A DNA stretch of 64,000 nt, from assembly GCA_033782935.1 (NCBI GenBank), contig JAWQEG010000726.1, positions 659,001-723,000 of the forward strand, written 5' to 3'. Every line of letters begins with the position of its first letter. Positions within the stretch are counted from its first letter, which is position 1. Origin of the DNA: Petrolisthes cinctipes. Its lineage: Eukaryota; Arthropoda; Malacostraca; Decapoda; Porcellanidae. Positions 1 to 12,519 of this stretch are shown piece by piece. The translations under genes and the position numbers were made by a program. The notes below the pieces were generated by a model. That model did not search any database, was not told where the DNA came from, and saw nothing but the letters and a program-made list of their open reading frames with translations.

Positions 1-997
1 TGGACATTTTGTACATAAGACTTTTGTTTAAAACATTTGATGTTGCACCCTAGTCCACTGTCTGTTCAATTTTTTCCCAGTAAGAGGGTATTAACTGCAA
101 TAGTGTGAAGGGGTACAGGTTTTAGTGCCCCTTCACACCAGAGTCAATCCCTTCCCTCTCTTCAGTTCTCCCTCCATTTTCCTTCATGCTTGCTCTATCT
201 CTTCTCCATTTCTTAAATATGTATGCCAACTTATTATTCTCATTCTGAGATACAGTATTATAATAAAGGTACTGTAGTTTGTACTTCTCTCTTGATTGGA
301 AAATTGATTTTGAAAATAGTATCCACTATAATACTCCATGCAATTCAGTAAACAAAACAATCATGTAACAGCATTATTATAGAATACAATAATGATTAGG
401 TTAACTTACAAGGAACATCATATCAACTACTGTATAATTATAGAAAAGTTGTTTAAATCTAATACCAGTATTTTGTCAATAGACTTCAATTGTTTAAGAC
501 ATAATTTCCTCATACAAATGAAGGAAATATAATTAGCAAAACAAGGTGTAGCATATAGGAATGACACAAGTGTAAACAATATTCAGTGCAAAATGGGTTT
601 GCAACTTTCTGAACAAAAAGACAATACTGTACACACTAATTATTTATTAAGTAAACCTTATCATTTAGAGTTCAACTTTTCATGAAAGATTAACCAAAAC
701 ACTATCGGATTTTTTTCTAGCACTCCTTCTACCCTGAATATCCTTTGCAATCCTCAACATTTCAAATCTTGATTTCATGCAATAGATCTTTTCAATTTTT
801 TCATAAAGCTTAAAATTCTTCATCTACTCATGGATTATTCCTATAAAAGGCAAATATGACTAGTAAAATACCTATATGCTCCTGTTTTCCAAGAAATGTA
901 CTGTAGTCCAATTCTGCTTTTATCATGTTTACTTTGGCTAAACATGTAACACATTGTAACACCCTTTTACTGATGTACTGTTTAGGTTCATTGCTTT
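1..997 (-). other. region downstream of the last terminal exon
   Basis: AT-rich; nothing recognised. It would contain the 3' UTR of ZF18. Confidence 0.5.
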
Positions 998-1309
998 TCA
1001 CACGACAAGCTTGTGTTGTGTAAATATATGTCTATTGAGAGCACTCTTTGTAGTGGAGCGGTACGGACAATGCATACAAAAGAACGGTTTTTCTCCTGTG
1101 TGGGTACGTATGTGGGTCTTGAGATTGGTCTTTTGTGCAGCACGGTAGGGGCAATGTGGGCAGGAGAATGGCTTCTCCCCAGTATGGGCCCTCATATGAT
1201 CCATCAGGTGGGCGTAATTTGGGGTTTTGTAGGTACAGAGGGAACACAGGTGCATCTTGGCAACGGAGCCTCGTCCACCAGCCCTCACACAGTCTATGTT
1301 CACACCCAC
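998..1309 (-). CDS. lola-like: alternative terminal zinc-finger exon ZF18 (three fingers, last in window)
   Basis: The acceptor gtctcctacag opens [18 protein letters not shown] in phase 0, 103 codons. The helices are N,A,H,D; Q,T,N,T; T,S,A,R. It differs from ZF17 mostly within the finger helices. It is the most distal terminal exon seen; further exons may lie left of the window. Confidence 0.87.
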   Translation of the reverse strand: MGVNIDCVRAGGRGSVAKMHLCSLCTYKTPNYAHLMDHMRAHTGEKPFSCPHCPYRAAQKTNLKTHIRTHTGEKPFFCMHCPYRSTTKSALNRHIFTQHKLVV

Positions 1310-2895
1310 CTGTAGGAGACGCCCGGCTCTCTTAGCACAAGTAACAAAGCTTTGCCTTATAAGATGAGCTTATACCTCTTCATATAAGTTACATTTATTA
1401 AAAGTACTTGTTATGAATCTTCCTTTCCTTTAAAATTTCCAAACACCACAGTCAAACAAGTACAATTTATGGAATTAGTTTGGAGTAAATGATAAAAATA
1501 AATTACTTTCAAAGATAATTACTCTGTGGAATATTCACAGATCAATAATATCACAATCAGAAGTCATTACAATACTTCAATCTTAAAGGCTGATGATGAA
1601 TGTTTCGGTAAATAAAAAAGATACTGTATCAAGCCAGGCAGATAAAACATAACATGTCTACCGATAGTTTTGAACACTGCGTCCAAAAATATAATAAAAG
1701 TTCAGTACGGTATATTTGTCCATATTATTAAGAGGCACTAGGGTGGCCTGGGTTAGATAATATTCAATGCAGGAAACTTTGTGGGGAAGAGTACTATACT
1801 GTAGTTCCCTCAGAAAGCCATGTTATCGTTAATATTTATCAGTAATTAATAAGATGCTCTTTAGTCACTGCTCAATCTGGACATAAATCTCATTCATCTT
1901 TCCCAACCCACTGTAATCTAATTAAAATTAAAGTTCTTATGCTGTAACATATACTGTACATATTCAACTCTATGCATTCGAATAAAGCACATTTATACCC
2001 ATACAGATATACCCTTCATACACACTCACACTAACAGTACTTTCATTTTGCAGTGTTGGTAAGAGGAAGATTACACTGACAAGGCCATCAAGAGAACATC
2101 CTTTCAATGGTAAGTGCTCTACATTTTCACCAATATATATGACATATTGAAATTTATGCCAAGGAGTATAGTACTCTGTTATATACTATACTGTAGTTAT
2201 CATTTATGCAAACACTGTAATGTTGTGGAAGCAGTTGCTGTTTAGTAAATAACAAAATTGTGCATACAGGAAGCTCCCTGTGTTGTCCATCTATGAAAAC
2301 CACTTGTTCTAATTACTGAATGACCCACACTATGCTGTTGGTACTTGTTATATTTAACAATGCCATTTAGTATTGCAATTCTTAAGTTTATTTTACTTGA
2401 CATCATCTGGAACTCCCCTTGCAAACAGAATTTCACATCAAAACATCCACTGTAAATGTTAATATCACTAATAATACTGTACATATCCAGTAATTATCTA
2501 AAGACACTAAAGATAGATTAACATAATGTCCAAGATGTCATTCCTCAATTCATTGTACGTTTTATTGTCTTTGTGCATAATTTGTAGCAAGATTTACCTC
2601 TGTTTGGTAGTAAAACAATCCTGGGATTACATTCTTTTGTGTATTTCTAATTGACAATACTACATTTCTGAATATAAAAACTTATTATATGTACATCTCT
2701 ACCTCATGCTGTTCAATAGAGCTTACCCGAATATCATTATACAGGTACACTGTACTAAGAATATTTGATTCATGCGCTCAATTAGGCACATATTCAATCA
2801 AGTTTTCACTACTTTAAAATTTATGCCGTGATATAAAATTTGTCATGATGAAACACTAATATTACCAGGAAGAACTGAAGGAATTGCAGTACCTC
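1310..2895 (-). other. intron between ZF17 and ZF18
   Basis: AT-rich, with many copies of the heptamer tactgta/tacagta; no exon or element was recognised. The 530-base gap 3208-3737 is similar. Confidence 0.5.
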
Positions 2896-3207
2896 TCACA
2901 CGCCTTGCTTATGTTGAGTAAACAAATGTCTATTGAGATGGCTCTTAGTGGTGGAGCGGTATGGGCAGTGGAGACAAAAGTACGGCTTTTCTCCTGTGTG
3001 GGTACGCATGTGGGTCTTGAGATGATCCTTTTGTGCAGCGCGGTAGGGGCAGTGTGGGCAGGAAAATGGCTTCTCCCCAGTGTGAGTTCGCATGTGGACT
3101 ACCAGGTGGCCATAATTTGTGGTTTTGTAGGTACAGAGGGGACACAGGTGCAGCTTGGCAACGGAGCCTCGTCCACCAGCCCTCACACAGTCTATGTTCA
3201 CACCCAC
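2896..3207 (-). CDS. lola-like: alternative terminal zinc-finger exon ZF17 (three fingers, duplicate of ZF18)
   Basis: The acceptor gttccctacag opens [18 protein letters not shown] in phase 0, 103 codons. The helices are N,G,H,V; Q,D,H,T; T,S,H,R. Same length as ZF18, with an identical leader of 18 residues and a near-identical acceptor and upstream ~30 bases (gctaagagagccgggcg). An in-frame ATG far upstream is intronic. Confidence 0.87.
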   Translation of the reverse strand: MGVNIDCVRAGGRGSVAKLHLCPLCTYKTTNYGHLVVHMRTHTGEKPFSCPHCPYRAAQKDHLKTHMRTHTGEKPYFCLHCPYRSTTKSHLNRHLFTQHKQGV

Positions 3208-3737
3208 CTGTAGGGAACGCCCGGCTCTCTTAGCACAAGTAACTGGCATTAAAACGAGGCTAAACCTCCTTATGATAAAAAATTTAAGAGGAATATCAGC
3301 ATAGGCCTTGTCACTGTGTCTTAGTACTAAAACATACATAAAAAATGTTATGCTTTTTACTTTTTTTCCACATTCACAATTAAAGATAATTGAAATAACC
3401 AAACTGGGAATGGATTGGCTGCCCTCCCTTAAATGACATAGATAAATAGCCCAGCTTGGGGCCCTTACACCCCTAGGGTGGGGTAATAAGGGACATACTG
3501 TAGATGTTGCCTTTGAAGTAATCAAAACATTAAATATATGCTGTACAATATATTGTATTTTGCCCACTCCTGATGTACTCCAACTAAAGCAAGCTTACAG
3601 TAATAAGCAAATTCAGCTATATTCATTCAATACTATTAGACAGAATAATGCATTGGTTGATTTGCTTACACTTCCCACAAAGATGTACTTCCATAACAAA
3701 GCACAGTACCCCACCACGGTGCAGCATTACTATCCAA

Positions 3738-4079
3738 TTAACAATTATGGTGTGACCACATATGTCGTTTCAGATGATTCTTTTGGTTTGTACGATAATG
3801 ACAGTGAGGACACTCGAAGGGCTTTTCCCCTGTGTGAATACGTATGTGTCTCTGCAAGTTGATCTTTTGTATAGTGCTGTAGGGACAAACGGGACAGGCA
3901 AAGGGCTTTTCCCCTGTGTGTGTGCGCAAGTGTCTGGTGAGGCTGGTAGCAACATGGGTAGTGTAGGTGCAGTAGGAACACCGGTGGGTCTTGCTGGAGG
4001 GAAGGGGAAGCGTCCTGGGCCCGGGAGCTGCCCGCGATACTGTATTGACATCACCACCACTGCCATACACCACAAACAC
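3738..4079 (-). CDS. lola-like: alternative terminal zinc-finger exon ZF16 (three fingers, VF leader)
   Basis: The acceptor catcctcaacag opens [16 protein letters not shown] in phase 0, 113 codons. Val-Phe replaces Val-Gly. The helices are V,T,S,R; Q,I,N,R; Q,N,H,R; all three carry Arg at +6, favouring a G at the 5' side of each triplet under the usual recognition code (inference). The intron has tgaataagac where the shared word is expected. Confidence 0.85.
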   Translation of the reverse strand: MFVVYGSGGDVNTVSRAAPGPRTLPLPSSKTHRCSYCTYTTHVATSLTRHLRTHTGEKPFACPVCPYSTIQKINLQRHIRIHTGEKPFECPHCHYRTNQKNHLKRHMWSHHNC

Positions 4080-4509
4080 CTGTTGAGGATGTCTTATTCA
4101 ATATCAGGAAATAGCCACGACTTAGTTTATGCTATAATAAAGTGACTATAATCACTCTTGTTTCTTGGGTTGTGTGCAATTACATATCGAGGCGATGTTG
4201 CTGCACTGCGCTGTATAATATTACAGTATAAAGTTTAAATATGCAAACTTTACAATGATAGATTTCTTTCTATACCAGTATTTTTCTTACATTAACTGGT
4301 CCTTTTGCCGATTTACTTAAAAACAGGGTAGAGCTAACATGACAGTTTTTCCCTTATATTCTATAGGACATAAAAAGACATATTCACTTTTGTAAATCTT
4401 TTTTTAAAACTACAACTTTTGAATGACCATATAAAATATACATAACAATCAGTCCAACCCACCATTTCACTGAATAAAATGTTTAATAAAGTATATTCTA
4501 CATGGAATG
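4080..4509 (-). other. intron upstream of ZF16
   Basis: AT-rich, nothing recognised. The stretch 5976-7079 is similar. Confidence 0.5.
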
Positions 4510-5975
4510 ATGATGTTGCTGTTTAAGTTCCTCAAACTGCCTGGCCAAACAGTAGAGTTATTAAGGAAGGACACAGCCTGGACTGTGTTTTCCAATTGGG
4601 CCCTCAAGGAATGTATATTGTGTTACTGGCAAGTGTGTTGTGTCCAATGCACATTTCCATAATGTGGAGGCCTGTGTTGCTTTCCAGACAGACAACGTTT
4701 CGGCTTCATTCATCCTTTTCTGAGACAACTCAGAAGGGCTGGGTGGTGATCACATGAGTTTGGTCAAGTGAACCCTGTCCTCTCAGGAGAGGCAGGACTC
4801 AGAAGGCCATACAGGCAGGTGAATATTGTTCTTAAGTATCTCAATGGAGTGGTGAGTGATTTGAGTGTGAGAGCATTGAGTTTTAATTTGTTTTTGATCC
4901 TTGTTATATGTTGTTTGCAAGACATTGATGTATTTTATGTAAAGCCAAGTTTTTTGTGCGTGATTGCATGTGGTGTTAGGATGTTGTGTGTAGTGGTGTC
5001 AGCTGTCCAGTTGGTGAGAAGGGTGACTTTGAATTAGATTTGACTAGGGTATTATAAGTTTGTGGTGAACCAGGTGTGAAGAGTGTCATGGTAGGGTTGA
5101 AGACAAGTGGCAGTGTTTGCATTTTGATGGATACATGGAAGTGTTATATTGTCTGTGTAAGAAGTAATGTTTATTTAGTGAGTGTGGAGTGTTGATAAGT
5201 TATGCATGTACGGTTGGCCACAGGAATTGTTACACAGGTTATATGGAAAGAAGGTTCATTTTTCTGGAAGTACTGCAAATAATTGATCTACCAAATAACT
5301 CGGTGACTGTGCAACAACAAACCTAATAATTATGTTGTATTGCAGTTATGTAGTCTTACATTTTCTATATGTTGTAAATTTTTAAAAACAACAGTATATA
5401 CGAATTCTTGGGGCCAATAGTACAAGTTGAAAAGGGAACACCACTTGTGAAATTTTTGAAGTTCGATAACTGAGCAGCATATGACACCTGGGCATATCTA
5501 CCTGCTAAGTAGTTGGCCAGCTATTTTCTTGTGTTATCGTGAATGTTTATCAAAAGCTTTGCATACGTCAAGTGTTCTGTGTGAGGGTTTGGCTGAGTTG
5601 GTGCCATCAATAACTCTTTGTTTGAAGTCTGTAAAAAGAAGGTTTGTAAAGTGTAATGGTCTGAAACAATGTAGTGAGGTTGCTAAGGGGATGTGTGGTG
5701 TGATCAAGTTTATATGATTAATTCATTGACTTTGGAGGGAGTGCAGAGGAGAATGATGGGACGGTGTGACGAGGATAATGTCTGGTCATTTGTAGGATTT
5801 GGGTTTTGTGAGGACTGTACTGTGCTTTCAGATGTGAAGTGCAGGGAGTGAAGATGTTGACATTTCACAAGTTGTCTAGCCACTCAGCCCTGAGCCCCTG
5901 AGGAAGGCAATGGCCTGGGCCAGGCTTTCCCACTGGTCCCTCAAATAATGTATGTGTGTTGTTCGCAGGTGTGGT
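4510..5975. repeat. G/T-rich block, probable decayed repeat
   Basis: The plus strand turns markedly G+T-rich between about 4510 and 5975, unlike the neighbouring intron. Two edges resemble each other: aaggaaggacacagcctgg...ttttccaattgggccctcaa at about 4562-4610, and gaggaaggcaatggcctgg...tttcccactggtccctcaa at about 5899-5945. A motif acaacgtttcggcttcatt (about 4692) recalls the ends of some retroelements. No protein motif is readable. Confidence 0.4.
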
Positions 5976-7079
5976 TTAACATGCCTTGTAAAATACTGTA
6001 CAGTGTACTACAAAACAACTTGGGCAATTAGTACACAAATAAAATTTAAGTACTGTAATTTGTTTCTAGCAACAATAAACAAAAATATTTTATAGTTAAT
6101 TGATGTGGCCAGAACTAACCATAAAGGACGAATTTCTTGAAAGTAAAGTTCACATCTGACATTATTAGTAATGTAAACACAGACATATATATCTGCCATG
6201 TACCAATATTTTCTAATTTCTGTTTCTCCCTGCCCTCCCTTCTTCACTTACATTACAAAAAAAAATCTCATCTCATTAACAAGTATGCCACAAAACCTAA
6301 TCTTTGAGTATCTTCCTGCCCTTCACAGCCCCTCCCAAATTTGTCCATAACAACCTTATATGTAGTGGGATAACTGCCAAATATGATGGTACATCAGTCA
6401 TGTCTCTGAATCAACTGGCTACTGGATTCATGTGTATTTCACATATGGCTGTCCAGTGGACCCAGGATCATTTTTGTACTACTACCAGTCTTGGCATTTA
6501 ACAACTTTCCTCACCATACTCATTATACAACAGTGTCTGGTAACAGATAATTTCCATGGCAATTAACATAAAAAAGGATTTAATACATCTCATACACTAG
6601 GTAAATGTGGGATTTGTAAGGGTCATTAAAAAGAAGAAATGCATCCGTGTTATCCATAAACTGTGTAAAAACAATAATGATTTTGAAAAACTAAAGTTCA
6701 AAAAGAAAATAATTTGAAAATCTACCCAAAACAATTTTTATAATACTCTAAACGTACAAGTACTGTACAATATAACTGCAATATTATAAATTAAGTTCCA
6801 ACAATTATGTTTTAGTGTTACAATTGTCAAACTTTACACAAAGTAAAAAAAAAAGTTATTCCCAAAATTTCAAACTCACAGATAGGGATAAATCCAGTTT
6901 TGCCAAATTCAGATTATCTGTAAGAAAACTTGTAACTGTGTGCAGATAATTAATATAAGAATTTTGTTGCACTATACCCAATACACCATTTTCTTTAATG
7001 TAATGAAAGATATTACAGTAGTAGCTTGATAAGGAGCATCATTCTGGTGCACTGTAACCAATAATTCTCTCATGAGCTA

Positions 7080-7190
7080 AGTCAGACTGACTAGGCAGCA
7101 CAAATCATCCATCATGGCTAAGATTTAAACCCATGTACTCTTGGTCTACGACCCCGAGTGTTTGATCTCAGCCGATCCACGATGTGCATT
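7080..7190 (-). mobile_element. possible tRNA-derived SINE fragment
   Basis: On the minus strand a B-box-like gggtttaaatctt lies about 45 bases after an A-box-like ggatcggctgagat. Decayed; weaker than the other SINE heads in the window. Confidence 0.3.
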
Positions 7191-7498
7191 CCCACAGTAT
7201 TAAGAAAGCAAAATTAATCTGTTATTCTGTATTTCATCCAGGTGTGGCTGGTAGCGACTGTTATGTCTTTCATCCAAAACAACAGCCCTTCTGCATTTTT
7301 TTTATACTGTACTTGGTATAAACTATGCAAATAACTTAAGAGATGTAGTCCTCTGAACACTTGGAGCAGTTCTTTGCTCATTCATAATCTTTCACTTGAG
7401 AATTACTGTACAGTGCTTTAAACACATTCTATGAAATGTATCATTCACTGCTTTAACTTATATGCAGTTACTCAAGATCCTTAAGAGTCCATGTTAGC

Positions 7499-7849
7499 TC
7501 AATATTTTTTAGCTTCATTAGATGCAGCTTCCACTATATTCCGATGCCAGACATTGACATGTGAGGCAAGATGAGCAGTTTGTTTTGCACGGTAACTACA
7601 AAAGGAGCAAGCATAGGGCTTCTCCCCAGTGTGGATACGAATGTGTTTCTTTAAATGATGCTTTAGTTTGGCTCGATATGGACAGATAGGACAACTGAAT
7701 GGCTTCTCTCCAGTGTGAATGGCAGCATGATTCTTGAGGTGACTTGGAAACAAAGTAGTGTAGCTGCAGTGGGGGCAGTAAAGAAGTTTGTCCTCTTGTG
7801 GCACGCCTGTTCTCCCTTCACTCTCTTGCCACGCCATGTTCACACCCAC
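7499..7849 (-). CDS. lola-like: alternative terminal zinc-finger exon ZF15 (three fingers)
   Basis: The acceptor catcccatacag opens VGVNMAWQESEGRTG in phase 0, 116 codons. The helices are F,S,H,N; L,H,H,K; Q,A,H,S. The last finger ends HVNVWH. The VGVN leader is shared with ZF17 and ZF18. Upstream gtatgagtaagctgggg matches the shared element. Confidence 0.85.
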   Translation of the reverse strand: MGVNMAWQESEGRTGVPQEDKLLYCPHCSYTTLFPSHLKNHAAIHTGEKPFSCPICPYRAKLKHHLKKHIRIHTGEKPYACSFCSYRAKQTAHLASHVNVWHRNIVEAASNEAKKY

Positions 7850-8661
7850 CTGTATGGGATGATGCCCCAGCTTACTCATACACTCTTTTATCTTAGTACA
7901 TTAAATTATTAATTTAAAAAGCCATTTTAAGCCAAGAAATACAAACTTTTATGACAAGAATTAAAAATTCCAAAAGATAACTAAAGATTATACAGTTGTA
8001 ACCAAAAATATACAGTATCTCTTTTCACAAGATCATCAGTAGCATCACGTAAAAGGTATTCTATTGATATCCAGCTATCAACTGATTTTCCAAATTCTGT
8101 ATACAGTATATCATTATGTAAATAGCAATTTAAACTTACTGTTAATTATACATAAAACATATACATTTAATTAGTGTTATCATATAGTATATATATTGCA
8201 TAATATAATATCTCAAGTTCCATAATAAGCTACAATGACTCCGAAAATATACACAAAATTTTCAAGAGTAGTCCAATAATCCACAGTACTGTACTTACTG
8301 TCACTGGAAGCTTTCAGGAAACAATGAAATTCTTCTTTATAATGTGTATATTTTATAGATTTCCAACATTATTATTTTCATACATTAATTAATTCTTATA
8401 CTCTATTGTTACACAAACCTTAATATAACAATTTTCTTATGATGTTATACTGTATTTGTATATATTTTATATGTGTATATATCAATTTATATATAGATAA
8501 CCATTTTTAATAAAAACCCAACGCTGATTAACTTCCCATCAGCAACGTCAACAATATGATAAAGGCTTAAAAACTTAATATACATTTTATAATCTAGGAT
8601 AGCTAGGTAATTTGTTAAAGCTTTACTCTAATAATATTGGCTTGATATTGGCTTGATATAT
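7850..8661 (-). other. intron between ZF14 and ZF15
   Basis: Very AT-rich; nothing recognised. It would hold the 3' UTR of ZF14. Confidence 0.5.
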
Positions 8662-9015
8662 TTATTTAGTAATTGCTGTGGCTTCAAGTAGCCAACTGTG
8701 TCTGTTTCTAATATGACTCTGTAAGTGAACTTTCTGAGTTGAACGATAAGGGCAATAGTTGCAAGCAAAGGGCTTCTCTCCAGTGTGAGTACGAATGTGT
8801 GTTTTTAGACTATCCATCTGAGCTGCACGGAAGGGGCAGTGAGGACACGAATAAGGCTTCTCTCCAGTGTGAGTACAAATATGACGAGTGAGGTGAGTAC
8901 TCCTAATAGTAGTATAGGGACAGTAGGGGCACTGGTGGATCTTGGTGCTCCCAGAGACGCTCTTCGCGGCGGCTCCACCTCTGCCAGTCCTCGCCTCACC
9001 TCGGCCATGCCCTGC
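8662..9015 (-). CDS. lola-like: alternative terminal zinc-finger exon ZF14 (three fingers, no Val-Gly)
   Basis: The acceptor cctccccaacag opens AGHGRGEARTGRGGAAAKS in phase 0, 117 codons to TAA at 8664-8662. The fingers have R,T,H,R; Q,D,S,T; Q,V,H,S and the tail is HIRNRHSWLLEATAITK. The codon GTG usual at this acceptor is GCA here. It has no long ATG-started frame, so an ORF caller reports only wrong-frame shadows. Upstream tgagtaagtaagg is the shared word, doubled. Confidence 0.85.
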   Translation of the reverse strand, partial: AGHGRGEARTGRGGAAAKSVSGSTKIHQCPYCPYTTIRSTHLTRHICTHTGEKPYSCPHCPFRAAQMDSLKTHIRTHTGEKPFACNYCPYRSTQKVHLQSHIRNRHSWLLEATAITK

Positions 9016-10104
9016 CTGTTGGGGAGGCCTTACTTACTCATCCTCATAAACATTAAAGACATTCCTATGTCCAAACACATTTTCTCAGCAATATACGAAT
9101 TCAACTCATAAACACTAATGTCATTCCTATGTCCAAATACCTCTGTACTATATACGAATTTTATTCCTAAAACATGAAAAACATGCCTTCATCCACATAC
9201 ATCTTCTCTGCATTATAAAACCACACCACTCAAAACTCCTGATATAACCAAAGTTTTGATACATCTAATCTGCACAAGAGGATTCTTACTTTCATTCATA
9301 CTTAGCCTGAAGAGAGTATAGCTCTACAGACAGTATAGCTCTACTAATATTAAATATTACTCCTTACCCATAAGCATGACTGCTTCTAAGGAATTATTTC
9401 CTTGCACTAAACAAATTATTTCCTCTGACATACACAACCATGGGTTTCATAACAACATAACAGATTCATGTAGATATTCAGTAGTAACAGTAATAACTCA
9501 TGTACTTCTGGACTTGTAATGCTATATTAGCAATGTCAAACACATATGATAAGTAACTTGAACAAGCTTTAAACAAGAAAAATAGCAACACCTTTGTTTT
9601 GCTAACTAAACTATAAGCTGCTAATATATCATTTAGTACTTAGGACAAAAGCTTTTCAGACACATACACATTTGTGTGACAGCATGCTATACTTCATATA
9701 CAGTACTGCTAACATTGAGGTATCAGGCACACAACTTCCCTTACATGGTATATTCCTGCTTCTATTAACCAATTTTATCTAATTAATGTTGACTTCCCTC
9801 TTACTGTATACAGTACGGTATGTATTAAAATGTAAATTATTCACTTTTACATATTCATATGTATCCCTCATCTTAAAACTCAGATATTAATAATCTTGCT
9901 TGATGTCTCTCCTTTCTATCACCTTCTCCCTCCACCTACAGGGTCTTCAAGGCCTAGACATAATAAAAACATTTACTCTTGCTATAGTTAGTGCTGGTCT
10001 TTATAAGCTACTGTGTCTAATTTCGAGAGGACTGGCAGAGAATTTAATGATATTTTTCCGTTCCACTTGTTGTGTACTCCACGGGCATGTTATGTCAAAA
10101 TAAT
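9016..10104 (-). other. intron between ZF13 and ZF14
   Basis: AT-rich. A short imperfect repeat (acattcctatgtccaa) occurs at about 9060 and 9122. Nothing else is recognised. Confidence 0.5.
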
Positions 10105-10419
10105 TTATAATTTGCCATTATGGTGGGTCCAGACATGACTATGAAGGCTTCCTTTTTGGGCAGATCGGTAAGGGCAGTGTCGGCAGGCAAATGGCTTCTC
10201 TCCAGTGTGGGTTCGTATATGCTTTTTCAAATTTTCTTTAGTGGCTGAGGTGTAGCCACATTGGGTACAAGCAAATGGTTTCTCTCCAGTGTGTGTTCGA
10301 ATGTGGTTGATGAGGTTAGTGGATGTGGCGGCCTGGTACGGGCAGTAGGGGCACGGGTGAGTCTTCCTCCCTCCGCCCTGCACCCCTACACCACCACCTG
10401 CAGCAGTAAACAGTCCCAC
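10105..10419 (-). CDS. lola-like: alternative terminal zinc-finger exon ZF13 (three fingers)
   Basis: The acceptor cttatctcaacag opens [14 protein letters not shown] in phase 0, 104 codons. The helices are T,T,N,N; T,E,N,K; Q,G,S,S. Upstream gttgagtaagagaagc is the shared intronic word, and the 31 bp minisatellite begins just beyond it. The in-frame ATG eleven codons before the acceptor is intronic. Confidence 0.85.
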   Translation of the reverse strand: MGLFTAAGGGVGVQGGGRKTHPCPYCPYQAATSTNLINHIRTHTGEKPFACTQCGYTSATKENLKKHIRTHTGEKPFACRHCPYRSAQKGSLHSHVWTHHNGKL

Positions 10420-10454
10420 CTGTTGAGATAAGCTTCTCTTACTCAACACCATTC

Positions 10455-10690
10455 TGTATACATCACCTAATCTTTTTCTTCATACCATACACATCACCTA
10501 ATCTTTTTCTTCATACCATACACATCACCTAATCTTTTTCTTCATACCATATACATCACCTAATCTTTTTCTTCATACCATATACATCACCTAATCTTTT
10601 TTTCATATCATATACATCACCTAATCTTTTTTTCATATCATATACATCACCTAATCTTTTTCTTCATATCATACACATCACCTTATCTAC
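10455..10690. repeat. 31 bp minisatellite, about 7.5 copies
   Basis: The unit catcacctaatctttttcttc plus atacc/atatca recurs at about 10459, 10490, 10521, 10552, 10583, 10613, 10643 and 10674 (last partial). It starts about 35 bases upstream of the ZF13 acceptor, within the region where a branch point would lie. On the minus strand it is purine-rich (gaagaaaaagattaggtgat), so it does not supply a pyrimidine tract. Confidence 0.95.
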
Positions 10691-12285
10691 ATATTCTAAA
10701 CCGTACACATCACATCATGGACTTCATACTCTACAGCACTCATACCATATCATGTACTCCTTACCATGTCACTTTCAGTATAGCACTCGTATGACACCAA
10801 CCATAGTACATACTTAATCTCCCCATCACTATATCCGTCTAATCATTTTAATCCATTAACAAAAATACACAACACCTAACATTCCATTGTGCTCTTTCTC
10901 TCTCTCAATTCTTTGCTTGTCCCATTACCCTTTAATTACCCAAGTTTGTAATTTTATGATTGATATTCCTTACAATCACAAGCATAAGTTTCTTTACCCC
11001 CATGGCGAGAATGAGGTCAAAGTTGTGGTTGGAAAAGGTCCAGGCAAACGAACACTGGGAGTCAGTATCTCATGACGGCGTAAAAGTTGTTGTATTACAA
11101 GTGAACACCTCTAGTGACATGAAGCAGCATCCCAACATTATGAACTGGTCCATTTTTGTTTGTCTAGTCTATATCCAACCACAACTTCGACCTAACTCTC
11201 GCCAGGGGGGTAAAGAAACTTATACTTGTGACTGTACAATTTATCCAGAATATGAAAACTATTTGCCTATACAATTCCTGATAAAAAAAAAAGTGTGGGA
11301 AGAATTTGTCAACTGGCTAATCTGGCATGTGCTTGCTGCATTTTTTTTGTTTGACTGTAAGTGACAGTGAACTGTAAATTATTAAACAAATAATATATAA
11401 GTAATGAACCACTGTCATGTTGTAGCAATGCAGTAATGAATAAATACACCAAAAATGAAAGCTTTGTAATTATTAAATGGAAATAATTATACTCTGCTGT
11501 GCAGAAAATTAGTAATACTGCATTTATGCAATGTCTCTACCAAGCAAATGTAAAACCACTAACTTTTCTGCAAAATGCATATGAAGTCGTCCATTGTACA
11601 GTAAACTCTAAATTTATGGGCATTTCCTTTAGGCATATTTCATTTACCCCATGAAGCCTTCCTCAAAAGGATATTACATTACATGTATTAAATTTTAGAA
11701 GGACATTTATCTTTATCGGTAGTGATAATATCATTTCAAGATATGGTTGCCTTAGTATTGTTATATATAGATTTGCTGTACCCTCACACTCACACTAATA
11801 CACAGAGAGGTAGTTAGTTACAACTCTCAACTTTGAGATTGATTTCTTGGTACATTTGCATTTAGATTCCACCACAACCTCTCCCTCACTTTAGTCATCC
11901 AAGCACTTAAACACTCTATAAATAAGCTTAATGTGTGAAATATGATTTACTTAGATGTAAGGGAAGATAATGAACTTTTACTTTGGCTTTAGATGCAATG
12001 CAGCACACCATTCACACAAGCTTTCATTCACTCTGGCTTCTCCCTGTACAAAGTTCTCCCGTAAATTATTTGCTGTTCTCATCTTGAGATTCTATCCTAT
12101 ACTGTATCAACATCAACTAATTGATTGTCATTATTTGCTTATAAGATTCCTCATGAGCCAACTGTTTACATATGCCACACAGTGATGAACTGGAATGGAA
12201 GTCTTTGTCATCTGTCTTGTTTTATAATGGTTGATACCTGTATACAATGGTTTAGTTTATCTACACAGTCCTCCTCTCACTGCCA

Positions 12286-12306
12286 CCACCACCACCACCA
12301 CCACCA
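12286..12306. repeat. (CAC)n microsatellite
   Basis: About seven cac units in the intron between ZF12 and ZF13. The neighbouring plus-strand open frame is not supported as a gene. Confidence 0.85.
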
Positions 12307-12519
12307 CTTTGTGTCCATCTGTGCATCACTAATTCACAGACCTAGTCTATATCACTTAGGTACTTTTTTTTTTTCCTTTTTCTTTCAGTACCGGTACCAT
12401 GAAGTCAAACTCGGCCAGTATTATTCAAGATTGTATCAGTGTACCTTTTCTAAAGAAAAAGTGATCCAAATGACACCAGCATCAGACCACCTACCTACCA
12501 GATACAATACATGTAGTGA

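Noticed and set aside
1013..1315. Plus-strand open frames overlapping each zinc-finger exon
   Set aside because: They are antisense shadows of conserved zinc-finger coding sequence; their residues mirror the finger repeats and they have no motif of their own.
3208..3567. N-terminal extension of the ZF17 frame to an upstream start codon
   Set aside because: It crosses the 3' splice site shared with ZF18; the upstream part has no similarity to ZF18 and is intronic.
10960..11364. 134-codon plus-strand frame
   Set aside because: No recognisable motif, no supporting splice or promoter signals, low-complexity codon use.
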